A stretch of DNA of 64,000 nt, from NCBI GenBank assembly GCA_002391235.1, contig DGRX01000013.1:61558-125557 (forward strand). The letters run 5' to 3'. Under the pieces are notes generated by a model. The model was given only the letters and a program-made list of their open reading frames with translations. It did not search any database and had not been told where the DNA came from. Positions 1 to 7,959 of the stretch are shown piece by piece. Within the stretch, counting starts at the first letter, position 1, and every line of letters begins with the position of its first letter. Origin of the DNA: Treponema sp. UBA4377. Its GTDB lineage: Bacteria; Spirochaetota; Spirochaetia; Treponematales; Treponemataceae. The position numbers and the translations under genes are program-made.

Positions 1-398
1 TTTTCGGCCTCCTGGTATTCCTTGTCAAAAGAGTGGCCCAAGAAAGGCTCGCCCTTTTTGTAGGCCTCGTACATGGAGCCGAACATGTAGCCGCGGACGA
101 TTACCTCGTAAGGAACCATCTTAAGCTTTTTCACCAGCATAGTCCGGCCCTCAAATTCCGGCTTTTGGAATTCTGCCGGCATGTCCTTTGTGTCGCTTGA
201 AATCAAGTGGTTTTTGCAAATGTCCTTTGTAAGGTCAAACCACTTTTCGCTTACGGCGTTAAGCACTTTTCCCTTGCCGGGAATGTCAACCGGCAAAATC
301 ACGTCAAAGGCTGAGATTCTGTCAGTCGTCACGATTACCATGCGGCCGTCTTCTAGGTCGTAGACTTCGCGGACTTTTCCGCTGATGATTTTCTTCAT
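1..398 (-). CDS. purC: Phosphoribosylaminoimidazole-succinocarboxamide synthase, 3' part cut by window edge
   Basis: SAICAR synthase of de novo purine synthesis: it joins aspartate to CAIR using ATP in the cytoplasm. The first about 132 residues are visible. They begin MKKIISGKVREVYDLEDGR, the glycine-rich KVREVYD ATP-grasp start typical of PurC, followed by TTDRISAFDV and PGKGKVL. The start at 398 has a GAGGAG ribosome site upstream. It lies 37 bases downstream of the PEGA gene on the same strand and may be co-transcribed. The C-terminus lies outside the window. Family call is firm. Confidence 0.95.
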   Translation of the reverse strand, partial: MKKIISGKVREVYDLEDGRMVIVTTDRISAFDVILPVDIPGKGKVLNAVSEKWFDLTKDICKNHLISSDTKDMPAEFQKPEFEGRTMLVKKLKMVPYEVIVRGYMFGSMYEAYKKGEPFLGHSFDKEYQEAE

Positions 399-435
399 GC
401 AAGAACTCCTCTATAATTACGGCTGTTTGCCGCTG

Positions 436-1407
436 CTATTCCTCTTTTACGCTTGCGTCCACGTTGACGCTGACGTTGTAGCTTTTTCCGTTTTGAATCG
501 CGACTTTTTTTGTCACTTCGTATCCGCCCAAGTTGAACTTAAAGATGTGCTCGCCGGCCTCCAAGTCCAGCGACTCTCCGGCTTGAACCTCGTTTCCGTC
601 AACGAAAATTTTCGTGCCTTCGGGCGCGCGGACGCGGACGGCGGGCGCCACGCTCTGCAAGGCAAGCGAAAGCTCGGTGACTTCGCCCTGGGCTATCATA
701 ACCGAGCGCGTTTCGTTCCTGAATTTTTCGGAAACGATGGAGACGTTTCGCTTGCCGGGTTTTAGGATTACAAGGCCTTTTTCGTTGGCCGTGACGGCCT
801 TTTCGTCAACGTAAACCGTGTATTCGCCTGAGTCTGCGGGGGCCAAAACCTTTAGCGCGCCGTAGTCAGCCAAAACCGCTTTGGCGCTGACTTCAAATTC
901 GGCCTCCATGACGCTTTTTGGAACGCCCTTCATGGCCAATTGGTTCCTCAAAAACACAAAGCCGCGGCTTGCGTCGGGAATCAGGGTTTTGTCGGCGTAG
1001 GGGCTGGCCTTCATCGTGTTTCCTTTTACAAGCGGAATCGCGATTGTCCATGCCAATTGCCCTGGATAGAGGCTCGAATAGATTTCCGTTCCCGAATAGT
1101 CTATGCCTTTTTCTGTCGGAACCGGAGTGACGTTGTTGTAAATTGAGTAGATGATCGTGTTCCTGTAGGCGGCCAAGGCTTGCGGAATCTTTACGGTAAT
1201 CTCCACGCCTTGCACAAAGGTTGTGTCTTGCGGCAAAAAGGCCGCCACGCAGTCGTTTATTCCGCACGCCTTGCTTTCCGTCGCGCCGCGCTCGGGAACG
1301 GAAAGGCATACGGTTTTTCGCGTTCTAAAGACTTCCGCTTGCGGAGCGGAAATGGCGGCGGCAAAAATCGCCAAGGCCAAAAAAGGTGCTTTTTTTAATA
1401 AACGCAT
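436..1407 (-). CDS. Secreted PEGA-domain protein
   Basis: Exported protein of 323 residues with an N-terminal signal peptide (basic MRLLKK, hydrophobic stretch, cut near SAPQA). The last about 130 residues hold two PEGA-like repeats (YTVYVDEKAV and VRAPEGTKIFVDGNEV, the latter followed by GEHIFKFNLGGY). PEGA repeats are beta-sandwich surface modules; the substrate is unknown. I prefer the ATG at 1407 because AGGA lies about 7 bases upstream; a TTG at 1419 is in frame. It follows the M23 peptidase by 8 bases, suggesting an envelope operon. The middle region (Tyr/Ser/Pro rich) is not recognised. Confidence 0.75.
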   Translation of the reverse strand: MRLLKKAPFLALAIFAAAISAPQAEVFRTRKTVCLSVPERGATESKACGINDCVAAFLPQDTTFVQGVEITVKIPQALAAYRNTIIYSIYNNVTPVPTEKGIDYSGTEIYSSLYPGQLAWTIAIPLVKGNTMKASPYADKTLIPDASRGFVFLRNQLAMKGVPKSVMEAEFEVSAKAVLADYGALKVLAPADSGEYTVYVDEKAVTANEKGLVILKPGKRNVSIVSEKFRNETRSVMIAQGEVTELSLALQSVAPAVRVRAPEGTKIFVDGNEVQAGESLDLEAGEHIFKFNLGGYEVTKKVAIQNGKSYNVSVNVDASVKEE

Positions 1408-1415
1408 TCTCTTCC

Positions 1416-2384
1416 TCAAAAATTACCGTAGGCCGCCGGATCCACGCTTTTTCCGTTCAGCCAAATTTCAAAATGCAAGTGCGGGCCGGTGACTTGCCCC
1501 GTGCTTCCGCTTTTTGCAATCAATTCGCCGGCCCTGACAACCGCTCCCTTTTTCGCGCTTTCTTGAATCGAAGAAAGGTGAGCGTAAAAACTTGTCATTC
1601 CGCGGCCGTGGTCGATTTGAAGCCACTTGCCGTAGACGGAGCTTTCGCCCCGGCCTTTGACGGTTCCGCTCTTGCAGGCAAAAACGTTGGAGCCTTCCGG
1701 AACCGCCATGTCGACGCCCCGGTGGAACTGAGTCTTTGCCCCGTTAAAGGGGTTGGCCCTCTGGCCGTAACGGCTTGAGATTCTGTAATTCTTCACCGGC
1801 AGCTGCATGGATGTGTCTAAAAAAAAAGCGCGCTCTGTGGTTGTAAACTTTTCGCCGGGAAAGAAAGCGAAATCTTTTCCGTCAATATTATAGCGCAAAT
1901 GCCTTGTGTCTTCCAATAGGGCAAGGCGGTTTTTTTGCAATAAAAATTCAAGCGAGCTCAAGTTCTTGCTTTCCTCCAGCGGAACGAAAATTCCGTCGGC
2001 GCTGGGCAGCAGCAAGGTTTTTCCTTTTATATGCTCTTCCGCTCCGGTTATTCCGTTTATAAGGCAAAAAGTGTCGTAGCGGATGCAAAAGCGGGCGGCC
2101 AAATTGAACAGGTCGTCGTCGTTGTTCACCGTGTATGCGTAAAAAGACGGAAAAACGTCGTTTCCGCTGATAAAAAAACGCTTGTTTTGCTCGACCTCGT
2201 CGTCAAACTGCTTTAGCATAAAGTCCTTGTCGCGGACGTTCAGCGAATTGATTTGAGGCGCTTTTGACTTTTGGACTATAATCGCGGAACTTTGCCCGGC
2301 CCGTTCCTCTTGGGCAAAGGCCGCCGCGCAAAGAAAGACGGCCGCAAGAAGGGCGGAGCGAAGACAGGCCTTATTTTTTTGCAT
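1416..2384 (-). CDS. M23-family zinc peptidase with LysM-like N-terminal half
   Basis: Predicted murein endopeptidase of 322 residues, exported by a signal peptide (AFLCAAAFA-type). The middle contains a LysM-like segment (YAYTVNNDDDLFNLAARFCI, then LINGI). The C-terminal third is a peptidase M23 domain with the zinc motifs HRGVDMA (His and Asp) and GPHLHFEIW (HxH), plus RYGQRANPF and HGRGMTSFYAHL. LysM plus M23 is the NlpD/EnvC-like layout used in cell separation; catalytic residues look intact, so an active enzyme is likely. Its start overlaps the upstream small membrane gene by 14 bases. Confidence 0.9.
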   Translation of the reverse strand: MQKNKACLRSALLAAVFLCAAAFAQEERAGQSSAIIVQKSKAPQINSLNVRDKDFMLKQFDDEVEQNKRFFISGNDVFPSFYAYTVNNDDDLFNLAARFCIRYDTFCLINGITGAEEHIKGKTLLLPSADGIFVPLEESKNLSSLEFLLQKNRLALLEDTRHLRYNIDGKDFAFFPGEKFTTTERAFFLDTSMQLPVKNYRISSRYGQRANPFNGAKTQFHRGVDMAVPEGSNVFACKSGTVKGRGESSVYGKWLQIDHGRGMTSFYAHLSSIQESAKKGAVVRAGELIAKSGSTGQVTGPHLHFEIWLNGKSVDPAAYGNF

Positions 2385-2589
2385 CGATTTTTCTTTTTAT
2401 GAATTTTACGAGCTTTAAAACGACAAAAGCCGCGGCCAGGGCCAAAATAAAGGCCGAATACAAGCCGGGCTTTTTTGAGGCGAAAAGCCAAAGCGGCGCG
2501 ATCACGGCAAAAGCCGCAAGCGCGCACGCCAAGATAAAACCCGCAAGAAGCAAAAGTGAGAACAGCTTGGATTTTATCTTTAAGTTCAT
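2371..2589 (-). CDS. Small two-helix membrane protein
   Basis: 72 residues with two hydrophobic helices (about residues 9-33 and 43-60) and Lys-rich ends, ending KFIKRKIDAKK. No known family recognised. Its ATG directly follows the TAA of the ferredoxin gene and its end overlaps the M23 peptidase start, so it is translated within the same transcript. The tight overlap on both sides is the main support that it is real. Confidence 0.65.
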   Translation of the reverse strand: MNLKIKSKLFSLLLLAGFILACALAAFAVIAPLWLFASKKPGLYSAFILALAAAFVVLKLVKFIKRKIDAKK

Positions 2590-2760
2590 TTACTCTTCCG
2601 AAATCGCTTCCGCGGGGCATACGCCGGCGCAAGTTCCGCAATTGACGCAAGCTCCAGCGTCGATGACGCGCTTGCCGTCTTTTTCAGAAATGGCCGATGA
2701 CGGACATTCGGGTTCGCAGGCGCCGCAGTTTACGCAAGCGTCAGAAATTTTGTAAGCCAT
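2590..2760 (-). CDS. 2[4Fe-4S] ferredoxin
   Basis: 56-residue bacterial-type ferredoxin. Two cluster motifs are intact: CVNCGACEPECP near the N-terminus and CVNCGTCAGVCP near the C-terminus, in the usual CxxCxxCxxxCP pattern, so it should carry two low-potential [4Fe-4S] clusters in the cytoplasm. The start at 2760 is preceded by AGGAGG. It heads the minus-strand run ending in purC. The length is typical of clostridial-type ferredoxins used in fermentative electron transfer. Confidence 0.95.
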   Translation of the reverse strand: MAYKISDACVNCGACEPECPSSAISEKDGKRVIDAGACVNCGTCAGVCPAEAISEE

Positions 2761-2802
2761 AGGTTCCTCCTAATTGAATAACAATATTAGCGCATAAAGG
2801 TT

Positions 2803-3014
2803 AAAAAATCAAGAAGAAAACACGGGCTTTTAAACCGCTCCCAGCGGCTGGCCGGACCGCAAAACCGCTAGATATCGTCGCTACACGCATATTGCGCCTT
2901 GAAACTTTCTACATTTGCCGCGTTCGCGGCAGGCGCAATATGAGTGTTTTTGCGGTCCGCCCATCCGCTTCGCGCGGTTCTTGCGTTTGCCCGTGTTTTC
3001 TTCTTGATTTTTTT
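2803..3014. repeat. Nested fold-back element
   Basis: A gene-free stretch with three nested inverted-repeat pairs: a perfect 25-bp arm at 2803-2827 matching 2989-3013, an 11-bp arm (GGACCGCAAAA) at 2854-2864 matching 2948-2958, and an 11-bp arm at 2888-2898 matching 2932-2942. A 29-bp segment at 2824-2852 recurs as a near-identical direct copy at 3037-3065. It could be a MITE-like insertion or a long structured RNA. No coding frame is convincing. Confidence 0.7.
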
Positions 3015-3070
3015 TCCATATTTGCATTCCGGCGCCGGGCTTTTAAACCGTTCACAGCGGCTGGCGGCAT

Positions 3071-3095
3071 AAAAAAAGACCCGCGATTGCGGGTC
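3071..3095 (-). terminator. Rho-independent terminator after tRNA-Phe
   Basis: On the minus strand GACCCGC-aatc-GCGGGTC is followed by seven T. It begins three bases after the tRNA-Phe 3' end. Confidence 0.9.
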
Positions 3096-3098
3096 CTT

Positions 3099-3171
3099 TG
3101 CCACCGGTCAGAATCGAACTGACGACATACGGATTTTCAGTCCGGCGCTCTACCAACTGAGCTACAGCGGC
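3099..3171 (-). tRNA. tRNA-Phe(GAA)
   Basis: Complete cloverleaf of 73 nt: acceptor GCCGCTG pairs with CGGTGGC (G-T wobble), D arm AGCTCAGTTGGTAGAGC, anticodon loop CTGAAAA with anticodon GAA, T arm with GTTCGATTC. The CCA end is not encoded. Confidence 0.95.
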
Positions 3172-3276
3172 GTATTAGGGCTATATTAGCAAAATAAAAA
3201 AAAACTGTCAATAGCGCGGCGCCGTTTTTTTTGCGCTTTCTTGATTTTTTTGCCAAAGCGCTATAGAATTGCCGCT

Positions 3277-4176
3277 ATGAAGAAGATTTTTACAATTCTT
3301 GCGGCTGTCGCTTTTTCGGCCGGCGCTTTTGCAAAAACATTTACGGCAACGGACGTTAACAATTGCCTTAGCGATTTGTCGATTGTAATGAACAAAACCC
3401 TTCCCAACGCCGCGGCGCAGCAAAACGTTTATTCGCAGGCATGGATCGGAAAGGTCTTTCCGTCCGCTCCGCCGCATTTTGCCGTTGGCCTTGAAGCGGG
3501 CGTGACAAAGCTGGACTTGGCTCCTTTGGGAACGGTCGCCGAAATTTTTAAGATAGGAAGCTTGCCCAACACTTTTGTTTATCCGACTATAACCGCCAAC
3601 GCCAGAATAGGCGGCTTTGTCCTGCCCTTTGACATCGGCTTTTCCTGCATGTACATGAATTTTTCCAACCTAAAAGCCGCGGCGGACGGCTTTGGCGTGA
3701 AATTCTTCAACATCGGCGGAGACGTTCGCTACGCTTTGCTTAAGGGGGATGGCGCTTTGCCGCAAATTTCCCTTGGACTTGGCTACTATTATTTGGGCGG
3801 AAAAATCTCCCTGGACAAGGATGGCGTCAGCGCGGGAATCGATTACGCCACCCACAGTCTTTTTGGCCAGCTTCAGGTTTCAAAAACCTTCCTGTTCTTC
3901 ACGCCCTTTGTCGGCTTTAGGGGGATTTTCTCAAAAAGCGACACAAAATGGAATTGGGCAGTCACAAACGAAAGAATCGCGTCGGCGGCTTCCTATGTGG
4001 GGACCGAGACTTCCGGCAAGGGCTCTGAGACTTCTTCTTGGACGGATTTCTTCATCCCGCAAATTTACGGCGGATTTGGCATAAAGGCAAGCTTTTTCGC
4101 GCTGAATGTTTCAGGAGCCTATGACTTTAGGCATTCAATTTGGAACGGAAATTTAAGCATGCGCTTCCAAATGTGA
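3277..4176 (+). CDS. Exported beta-barrel-type protein
   Basis: 299 residues. Signal peptide MKKIFTILAAVAFSAGAFA, then alternating polar/aromatic strands (for example LGLGYYYLGGKISLD, FLFFTPFVGFRG) and a C-terminus ending in aromatic strand LSMRFQM, as in outer-membrane barrels. No named family recognised, but the pattern fits treponemal barrel proteins. I place the start at the ATG at 3277 rather than an upstream in-frame ATG because the signal peptide begins there and a -10-like TATAGA lies 9 bases upstream. Followed 40 bases later by an ankyrin protein with its own promoter. Confidence 0.65.
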   Translation: MKKIFTILAAVAFSAGAFAKTFTATDVNNCLSDLSIVMNKTLPNAAAQQNVYSQAWIGKVFPSAPPHFAVGLEAGVTKLDLAPLGTVAEIFKIGSLPNTFVYPTITANARIGGFVLPFDIGFSCMYMNFSNLKAAADGFGVKFFNIGGDVRYALLKGDGALPQISLGLGYYYLGGKISLDKDGVSAGIDYATHSLFGQLQVSKTFLFFTPFVGFRGIFSKSDTKWNWAVTNERIASAASYVGTETSGKGSETSSWTDFFIPQIYGGFGIKASFFALNVSGAYDFRHSIWNGNLSMRFQM

Positions 4177-4204
4177 CATCCTTGAAACATATTGCGCTTT
4201 TCTA

Positions 4205-4210
4205 TATAAT
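4205..4210 (+). promoter_or_regulatory. -10 box six bases before an ATG
   Basis: TATAAT ends at 4210 and the ankyrin gene's ATG is at 4217. With a normal 6-7 base discriminator the transcript would start at or next to the ATG, so the mRNA is probably leaderless. Confidence 0.6.
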
Positions 4211-4216
4211 TGAGGA

Positions 4217-5113
4217 ATGAATTGGCTCATCGTTTACACTGGAAAAAATTCGTCAAAAAACGACGAATTGAAGCAGTTTTTTAAAAAGAATAAAATCAAG
4301 GCAAAGAGTTTTTTGTATGAAAAGGACTCGGAGCTTTCCGTAAATTCCCTTCCCGCAACGCTAAAGGGCGCGACCCATTGCGTTGTTCTTGACGAAAAGG
4401 CTCCGGCGAAAAACGCCTCCTTTGCATGGGGCTATCTTTTGGGCTCGGGCGTCGCGCTTTACGCGCTAAAGAGCGGCTTTACCGCCGAGGCCAAAAAATG
4501 CGGCCAGCTAAAGGATTTTGACTCATTTGAAAAGCTTTTTGGCTATATAAGCAAAAACATCGCCTCCATCGCGCTTGAGGACAAAAAGAAGGCCGCTTGG
4601 GCCAAGCTCTTTAAGACCGGCAATCCCTTTACCGGCGACGCGCTCGCCGTTCACGTAAAAAAGGACAACCGCGACATCGTCCAGACTTACCTTGACGCCG
4701 GAATGAGCCTTGACGAGCGCGACGCGGAAGGCACTCCGATGCTTAACGTCGCGATCCGCGCCGAAAAAGTTGACGAAGTGAAATGGATGCTTGAGCATGA
4801 CGTTGACCTTAACGCCGTTTCAAAGGACCGCGGATATTCCGCGCTTATGGACTGCGTTTGGAAAAAGAACCTTGAGCTTGCAAAAATTTTGGTGGACAAA
4901 AAAGCCAGCCTTGACTTTGTGTCCGCCGACAACCAATCGGCCTTGGCCCTTGCCGTCGGCGAAGGAAACGCCGACATGGTAAAGCTTTTGTCCGACGCCG
5001 GCGCCAACCCCGACAAGTTTGACGCTTTGGGAATGTCGCCCTGGACTTACGCAAAGCTCTTTAAGCGCCAAGACTTGCTTTCGTTGATGGAAAAGAACCA
5101 CCATGGACAATAA
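4217..5113 (+). CDS. Ankyrin-repeat protein
   Basis: 298 residues. The N-terminal half (about 1-140) resembles a TIR-like or flavodoxin-like alpha/beta domain (MNWLIVYTGKNSSKNDELKQ) but is not recognised with certainty. Residues about 150-290 hold four ankyrin-type repeats: DIVQTYLDAGMSLDERD, TPMLNVAIRAEKVDEVKWML, SALMDCVWKKNLELAKIL, SALALAVGEGNADMVKLL followed by DAGANPDKFD. Likely a protein-binding cytoplasmic protein. Its last 11 bases overlap murG, so translation of the two is coupled. Confidence 0.8.
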   Translation: MNWLIVYTGKNSSKNDELKQFFKKNKIKAKSFLYEKDSELSVNSLPATLKGATHCVVLDEKAPAKNASFAWGYLLGSGVALYALKSGFTAEAKKCGQLKDFDSFEKLFGYISKNIASIALEDKKKAAWAKLFKTGNPFTGDALAVHVKKDNRDIVQTYLDAGMSLDERDAEGTPMLNVAIRAEKVDEVKWMLEHDVDLNAVSKDRGYSALMDCVWKKNLELAKILVDKKASLDFVSADNQSALALAVGEGNADMVKLLSDAGANPDKFDALGMSPWTYAKLFKRQDLLSLMEKNHHGQ

Positions 5114-6281
5114 GGCGCTTGTTGTCGCCTTTACCGGCGGCGGAACCGGCGGACACATTTATCCTGGCCTTGCGGTCGCCGACGCTTTTAGGCAAAAAAT
5201 AGTTCAGTCGGGAATTCTCCAGGACGGAAAAACTCTCCGCGTTATTTGGATCGGCTCGCGTTCCAAAATGGACAGGGACATCGTGTCAAATTCTCTGGAC
5301 AAAAACGGCGAAAAGTCCGTCGATGAATTTTACGGAATCCCCAGCGGAAAGTTGCGCCGGTATTTTTCAGTAAAAAATTTTTTTGACCTGTTCAAGATTT
5401 TTTTTGGCTTTCTGGCCGCCTTCTTTATTTTGTTGAAAAAAAGGCCCGCTTTTTTGTTTTCAAAGGGCGGCTTTGTTTCCGTTCCGCCTTGCATTGCGGC
5501 CAGGCTTTTAAGGATAAGGCTTTGCACGCACGAATGCGACTTCACTCCGGGCCTTGCGACAAGAATCAACTCAAAGTTCGCCGACAAGGTTTTGCTTAGC
5601 TACGAGGAGACCCGCGAATTTTTTGCGGGCGGCTCCACTTCAAAATTCGAGGTGACTGGAAATCCTGTCCGCCCGGTCTTTTACGAAACGGATCCCGCCG
5701 CCGGCCTGAAATTTTTGGGCGTGTCAAAAGAAGATGCAAAGAAAAAGCCTATTTTGCTTGTGACCGGCGGCTCCTTGGGCGCGGCGCAAATCAACGAGCT
5801 TGTATGGAAAAACCTTTCTTGGCTTTGCCAAAAATTCATCGTTGTCCATCAAACGGGCCAAAAGAACGCCGCGCTCTTGCCCCAGAATTTGTCGCAGGAA
5901 GAAAAGGAAAACTATCATCCTTACGCTTTTATTTACAAGGAAATGCCGGACGTGATTTCGGCGGCGGACGTTGTCCTTTCGCGCGCGGGGGCCAATTCGA
6001 TTTGGGAATGCGCGGTTTTGGAAAAGCCGATGGTTTTGATTCCGCTGGAGGGAGCGGGAACGCGCGGCGACCAGGTTGACAACGCCGAATGGTTTGAGCG
6101 CCAGGGAGCGGCTGTCGTCATCAAAAAAAGCGGAATGACCGAAACTTCTTTGCAAAGCGCCTTGTCGTCGTTTTTGAGCGCCGCTCAAAGGAAGAATTAC
6201 AGAGAGGCTTGCAAAAAACTTTGCGGAAGCGAAAGGCCCGCGGAAAAAATCGCGAGAATATTGCTTGAGGGAATGCAATGA
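5103..6281 (+). CDS. murG: UDP-GlcNAc:lipid I N-acetylglucosaminyltransferase
   Basis: Peripheral membrane GT28 enzyme that adds GlcNAc to lipid I, making lipid II for peptidoglycan. 392 residues, slightly longer than E. coli MurG (about 355). Diagnostic motifs: GGGTGGHIYPGLAVADAF at about residue 10, HECDFTPGLATR, VTGNPVR, LLVTGGSLGAAQIN and the acceptor/donor loop SRAGANSIWECAVLEKPMVLIPL. Start overlaps the ankyrin gene; the stop overlaps the cvpA-like gene by 4 bases (ATGA). Intact and probably essential. Confidence 0.96.
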   Translation: MDNKALVVAFTGGGTGGHIYPGLAVADAFRQKIVQSGILQDGKTLRVIWIGSRSKMDRDIVSNSLDKNGEKSVDEFYGIPSGKLRRYFSVKNFFDLFKIFFGFLAAFFILLKKRPAFLFSKGGFVSVPPCIAARLLRIRLCTHECDFTPGLATRINSKFADKVLLSYEETREFFAGGSTSKFEVTGNPVRPVFYETDPAAGLKFLGVSKEDAKKKPILLVTGGSLGAAQINELVWKNLSWLCQKFIVVHQTGQKNAALLPQNLSQEEKENYHPYAFIYKEMPDVISAADVVLSRAGANSIWECAVLEKPMVLIPLEGAGTRGDQVDNAEWFERQGAAVVIKKSGMTETSLQSALSSFLSAAQRKNYREACKKLCGSERPAEKIARILLEGMQ

Positions 6282-6724
6282 GCGTTTTGGATTACATTCT
6301 TGCCGCCATTTTGTTGATATTCGTCATTCGCGGTTTTGTCCGCGGCTTGATAAACGAGATTTTTGGCTTTGGCTCTTTTATCATTCCGCTTCTTTTGGGA
6401 ATTTTGCTCTACCAAAAAATGGGGGCGGTTTTCGCTCCGTCGATGAATTTGATTTTGGCCGACATTCTTGGCTTTTTGGCCGTTTTTATTTGCGCCTTTG
6501 TTTTGATCAAGATAATCCAGCTTTTGGTCAAGACGATTTTTTCGGGGCCGATATTGAACAGCCTGGACAAGGCTTTGGGCATTCTTTTGGGCTTTGCCGA
6601 AGGCGGCGCCTTGGTCTTTTTGATTTTGGTGGCTTTGGTCGAGATTAAGCCAAAGGTTGACACCAGCGCCTTGCTTGAAGGCAGCGTGGTTTATGAATTG
6701 CTGGAAAGAGCCTTTTCAGCGTAA
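6278..6724 (+). CDS. CvpA-family membrane protein
   Basis: 148 residues with four predicted membrane helices (about 5-25, 32-50, 60-85, 100-125). It starts MSVLDYILAAILLIFVIRGF, which matches the CvpA/colicin V production family start (D-x-x-L..GF.RG). Role not settled in general; linked to envelope integrity. Overlaps murG by 4 bases and lies 20 bases before the delta' gene. Confidence 0.85.
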   Translation: MSVLDYILAAILLIFVIRGFVRGLINEIFGFGSFIIPLLLGILLYQKMGAVFAPSMNLILADILGFLAVFICAFVLIKIIQLLVKTIFSGPILNSLDKALGILLGFAEGGALVFLILVALVEIKPKVDTSALLEGSVVYELLERAFSA

Positions 6725-6744
6725 TCAAAGGGGGAGCGTAAAAA

Positions 6745-7959
6745 GTGTTTGACAATTTGCTTTATCAAAGCGCCGCTAAACTCTTGGAAGACGACATCGT
6801 TCAGTCAAAGCTCCCCGGAGCCGTTTTGTTTTGCGGAAACGATTCTTGCGGAAAATTGACCGCGGCGCTTGAAACGGCCCGCGTTCTTTCTTGTACGGCC
6901 AATCCGCGCGGAAAATGGTCTTGCACTTGTCCCTCGTGCATGAGGCACAAGGCGCTTGTAAGCCCAAACCTTATGCTCTTGGGGCCGCGCGACTGCTCGC
7001 TTGAAATCCACGCGGCTTGCAGGGCCTTTGTAAACTCCGCGTCAATGAACGACAGCCATGTCACCGCCACCCGCTATCTTTTTTTGCGCTCAGTCCGAAA
7101 ATTGCAAAACCGCTTTAACCAAGCCTTGTGGCAAGACAGCGACAAACTTTCAAAAATCGCCGCCATCACAAGCGAGCTTGACGAGTACATGGAAGAGCTT
7201 GACGCCGGGCGCGAGCTTCCTGACATAAAGGACGTTGAAAAATACGCCCAAAAAATCGTCGAGCTTTGCGAAAAGCTTGAAGGCGACTTTTTGTACGATT
7301 CGATTCCGATTTTGCAAATAAGAAACCTTTCGACTTGGGCCCGCATCGGAGCGGCTTCTGGAACAAAGGTCATAATCATAGAAAAGGCCGAGCGAATGCT
7401 TGAAGGCGTGCGGAACGCTTTGCTTAAAATTCTGGAGGAGCCGCCGGCCAACAGCTTGTTCATCCTTACGACTTCAAGAAAGAACGCTGTCATGCCTACG
7501 ATTTTGTCCCGCTTGCGCCCCTACAATTTTTCTTCCAGGACGCAGGAGCAGGAAAAGGAAATCATTGACCGCGTTTTCCATGACGGAGCGGTGGCTCTGG
7601 GTTCCGGCGGCTCTTTGATACAGCATTACCTGGAAGGCTTTTTGCCCGTCCGCCCGGAAGCGATAGAAAAACGCGCCTTTGAATTTTTTGACCAAATCTT
7701 TGACGGAAAAATTCCGGACATCGCCGACTTGATAAAAAATTGCGGAAAGTTTGAGCCGCGCGTTTTGTTCAAGCTTTTTTTGTCGGCCTTGGAAACGCGG
7801 ACCCGGTCATTTTTTTCCAGCGCCGCCGGAAGCCAAAAGGCTTTGGAAATTTCAAAGGCCTTGCGCGAGTCCTGGCTTAACGTTTCTACATACAACCAAG
7901 GAATCCAGTCCGCCTTGGAAGACTTGCTTTGCGCCCTGGCCAAGGAGCGAAAGAGGTGA
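6745..7959 (+). CDS. holB: DNA polymerase III clamp-loader subunit delta'
   Basis: 404-residue AAA+ clamp-loader protein. It contains a P-loop-like GNDSCGKLTAA (about 31-41), a four-cysteine zinc-type cluster around CTCPSC, the VIIIEKAERM Walker-B-like segment, and LLKILEEPPANSLFILTTS with SRLRPYNF, all classic for DnaX/HolB proteins. The start is GTG at 6745 with GGGGGAG 9-10 bases upstream. An insertion of about 60 residues (LDEYMEELDAGRELPD region) between the Cys cluster and the Walker-B region makes it longer than E. coli HolB. It overlaps the histidine kinase gene by 4 bases. Confidence 0.88.
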   Translation: MFDNLLYQSAAKLLEDDIVQSKLPGAVLFCGNDSCGKLTAALETARVLSCTANPRGKWSCTCPSCMRHKALVSPNLMLLGPRDCSLEIHAACRAFVNSASMNDSHVTATRYLFLRSVRKLQNRFNQALWQDSDKLSKIAAITSELDEYMEELDAGRELPDIKDVEKYAQKIVELCEKLEGDFLYDSIPILQIRNLSTWARIGAASGTKVIIIEKAERMLEGVRNALLKILEEPPANSLFILTTSRKNAVMPTILSRLRPYNFSSRTQEQEKEIIDRVFHDGAVALGSGGSLIQHYLEGFLPVRPEAIEKRAFEFFDQIFDGKIPDIADLIKNCGKFEPRVLFKLFLSALETRTRSFFSSAAGSQKALEISKALRESWLNVSTYNQGIQSALEDLLCALAKERKR

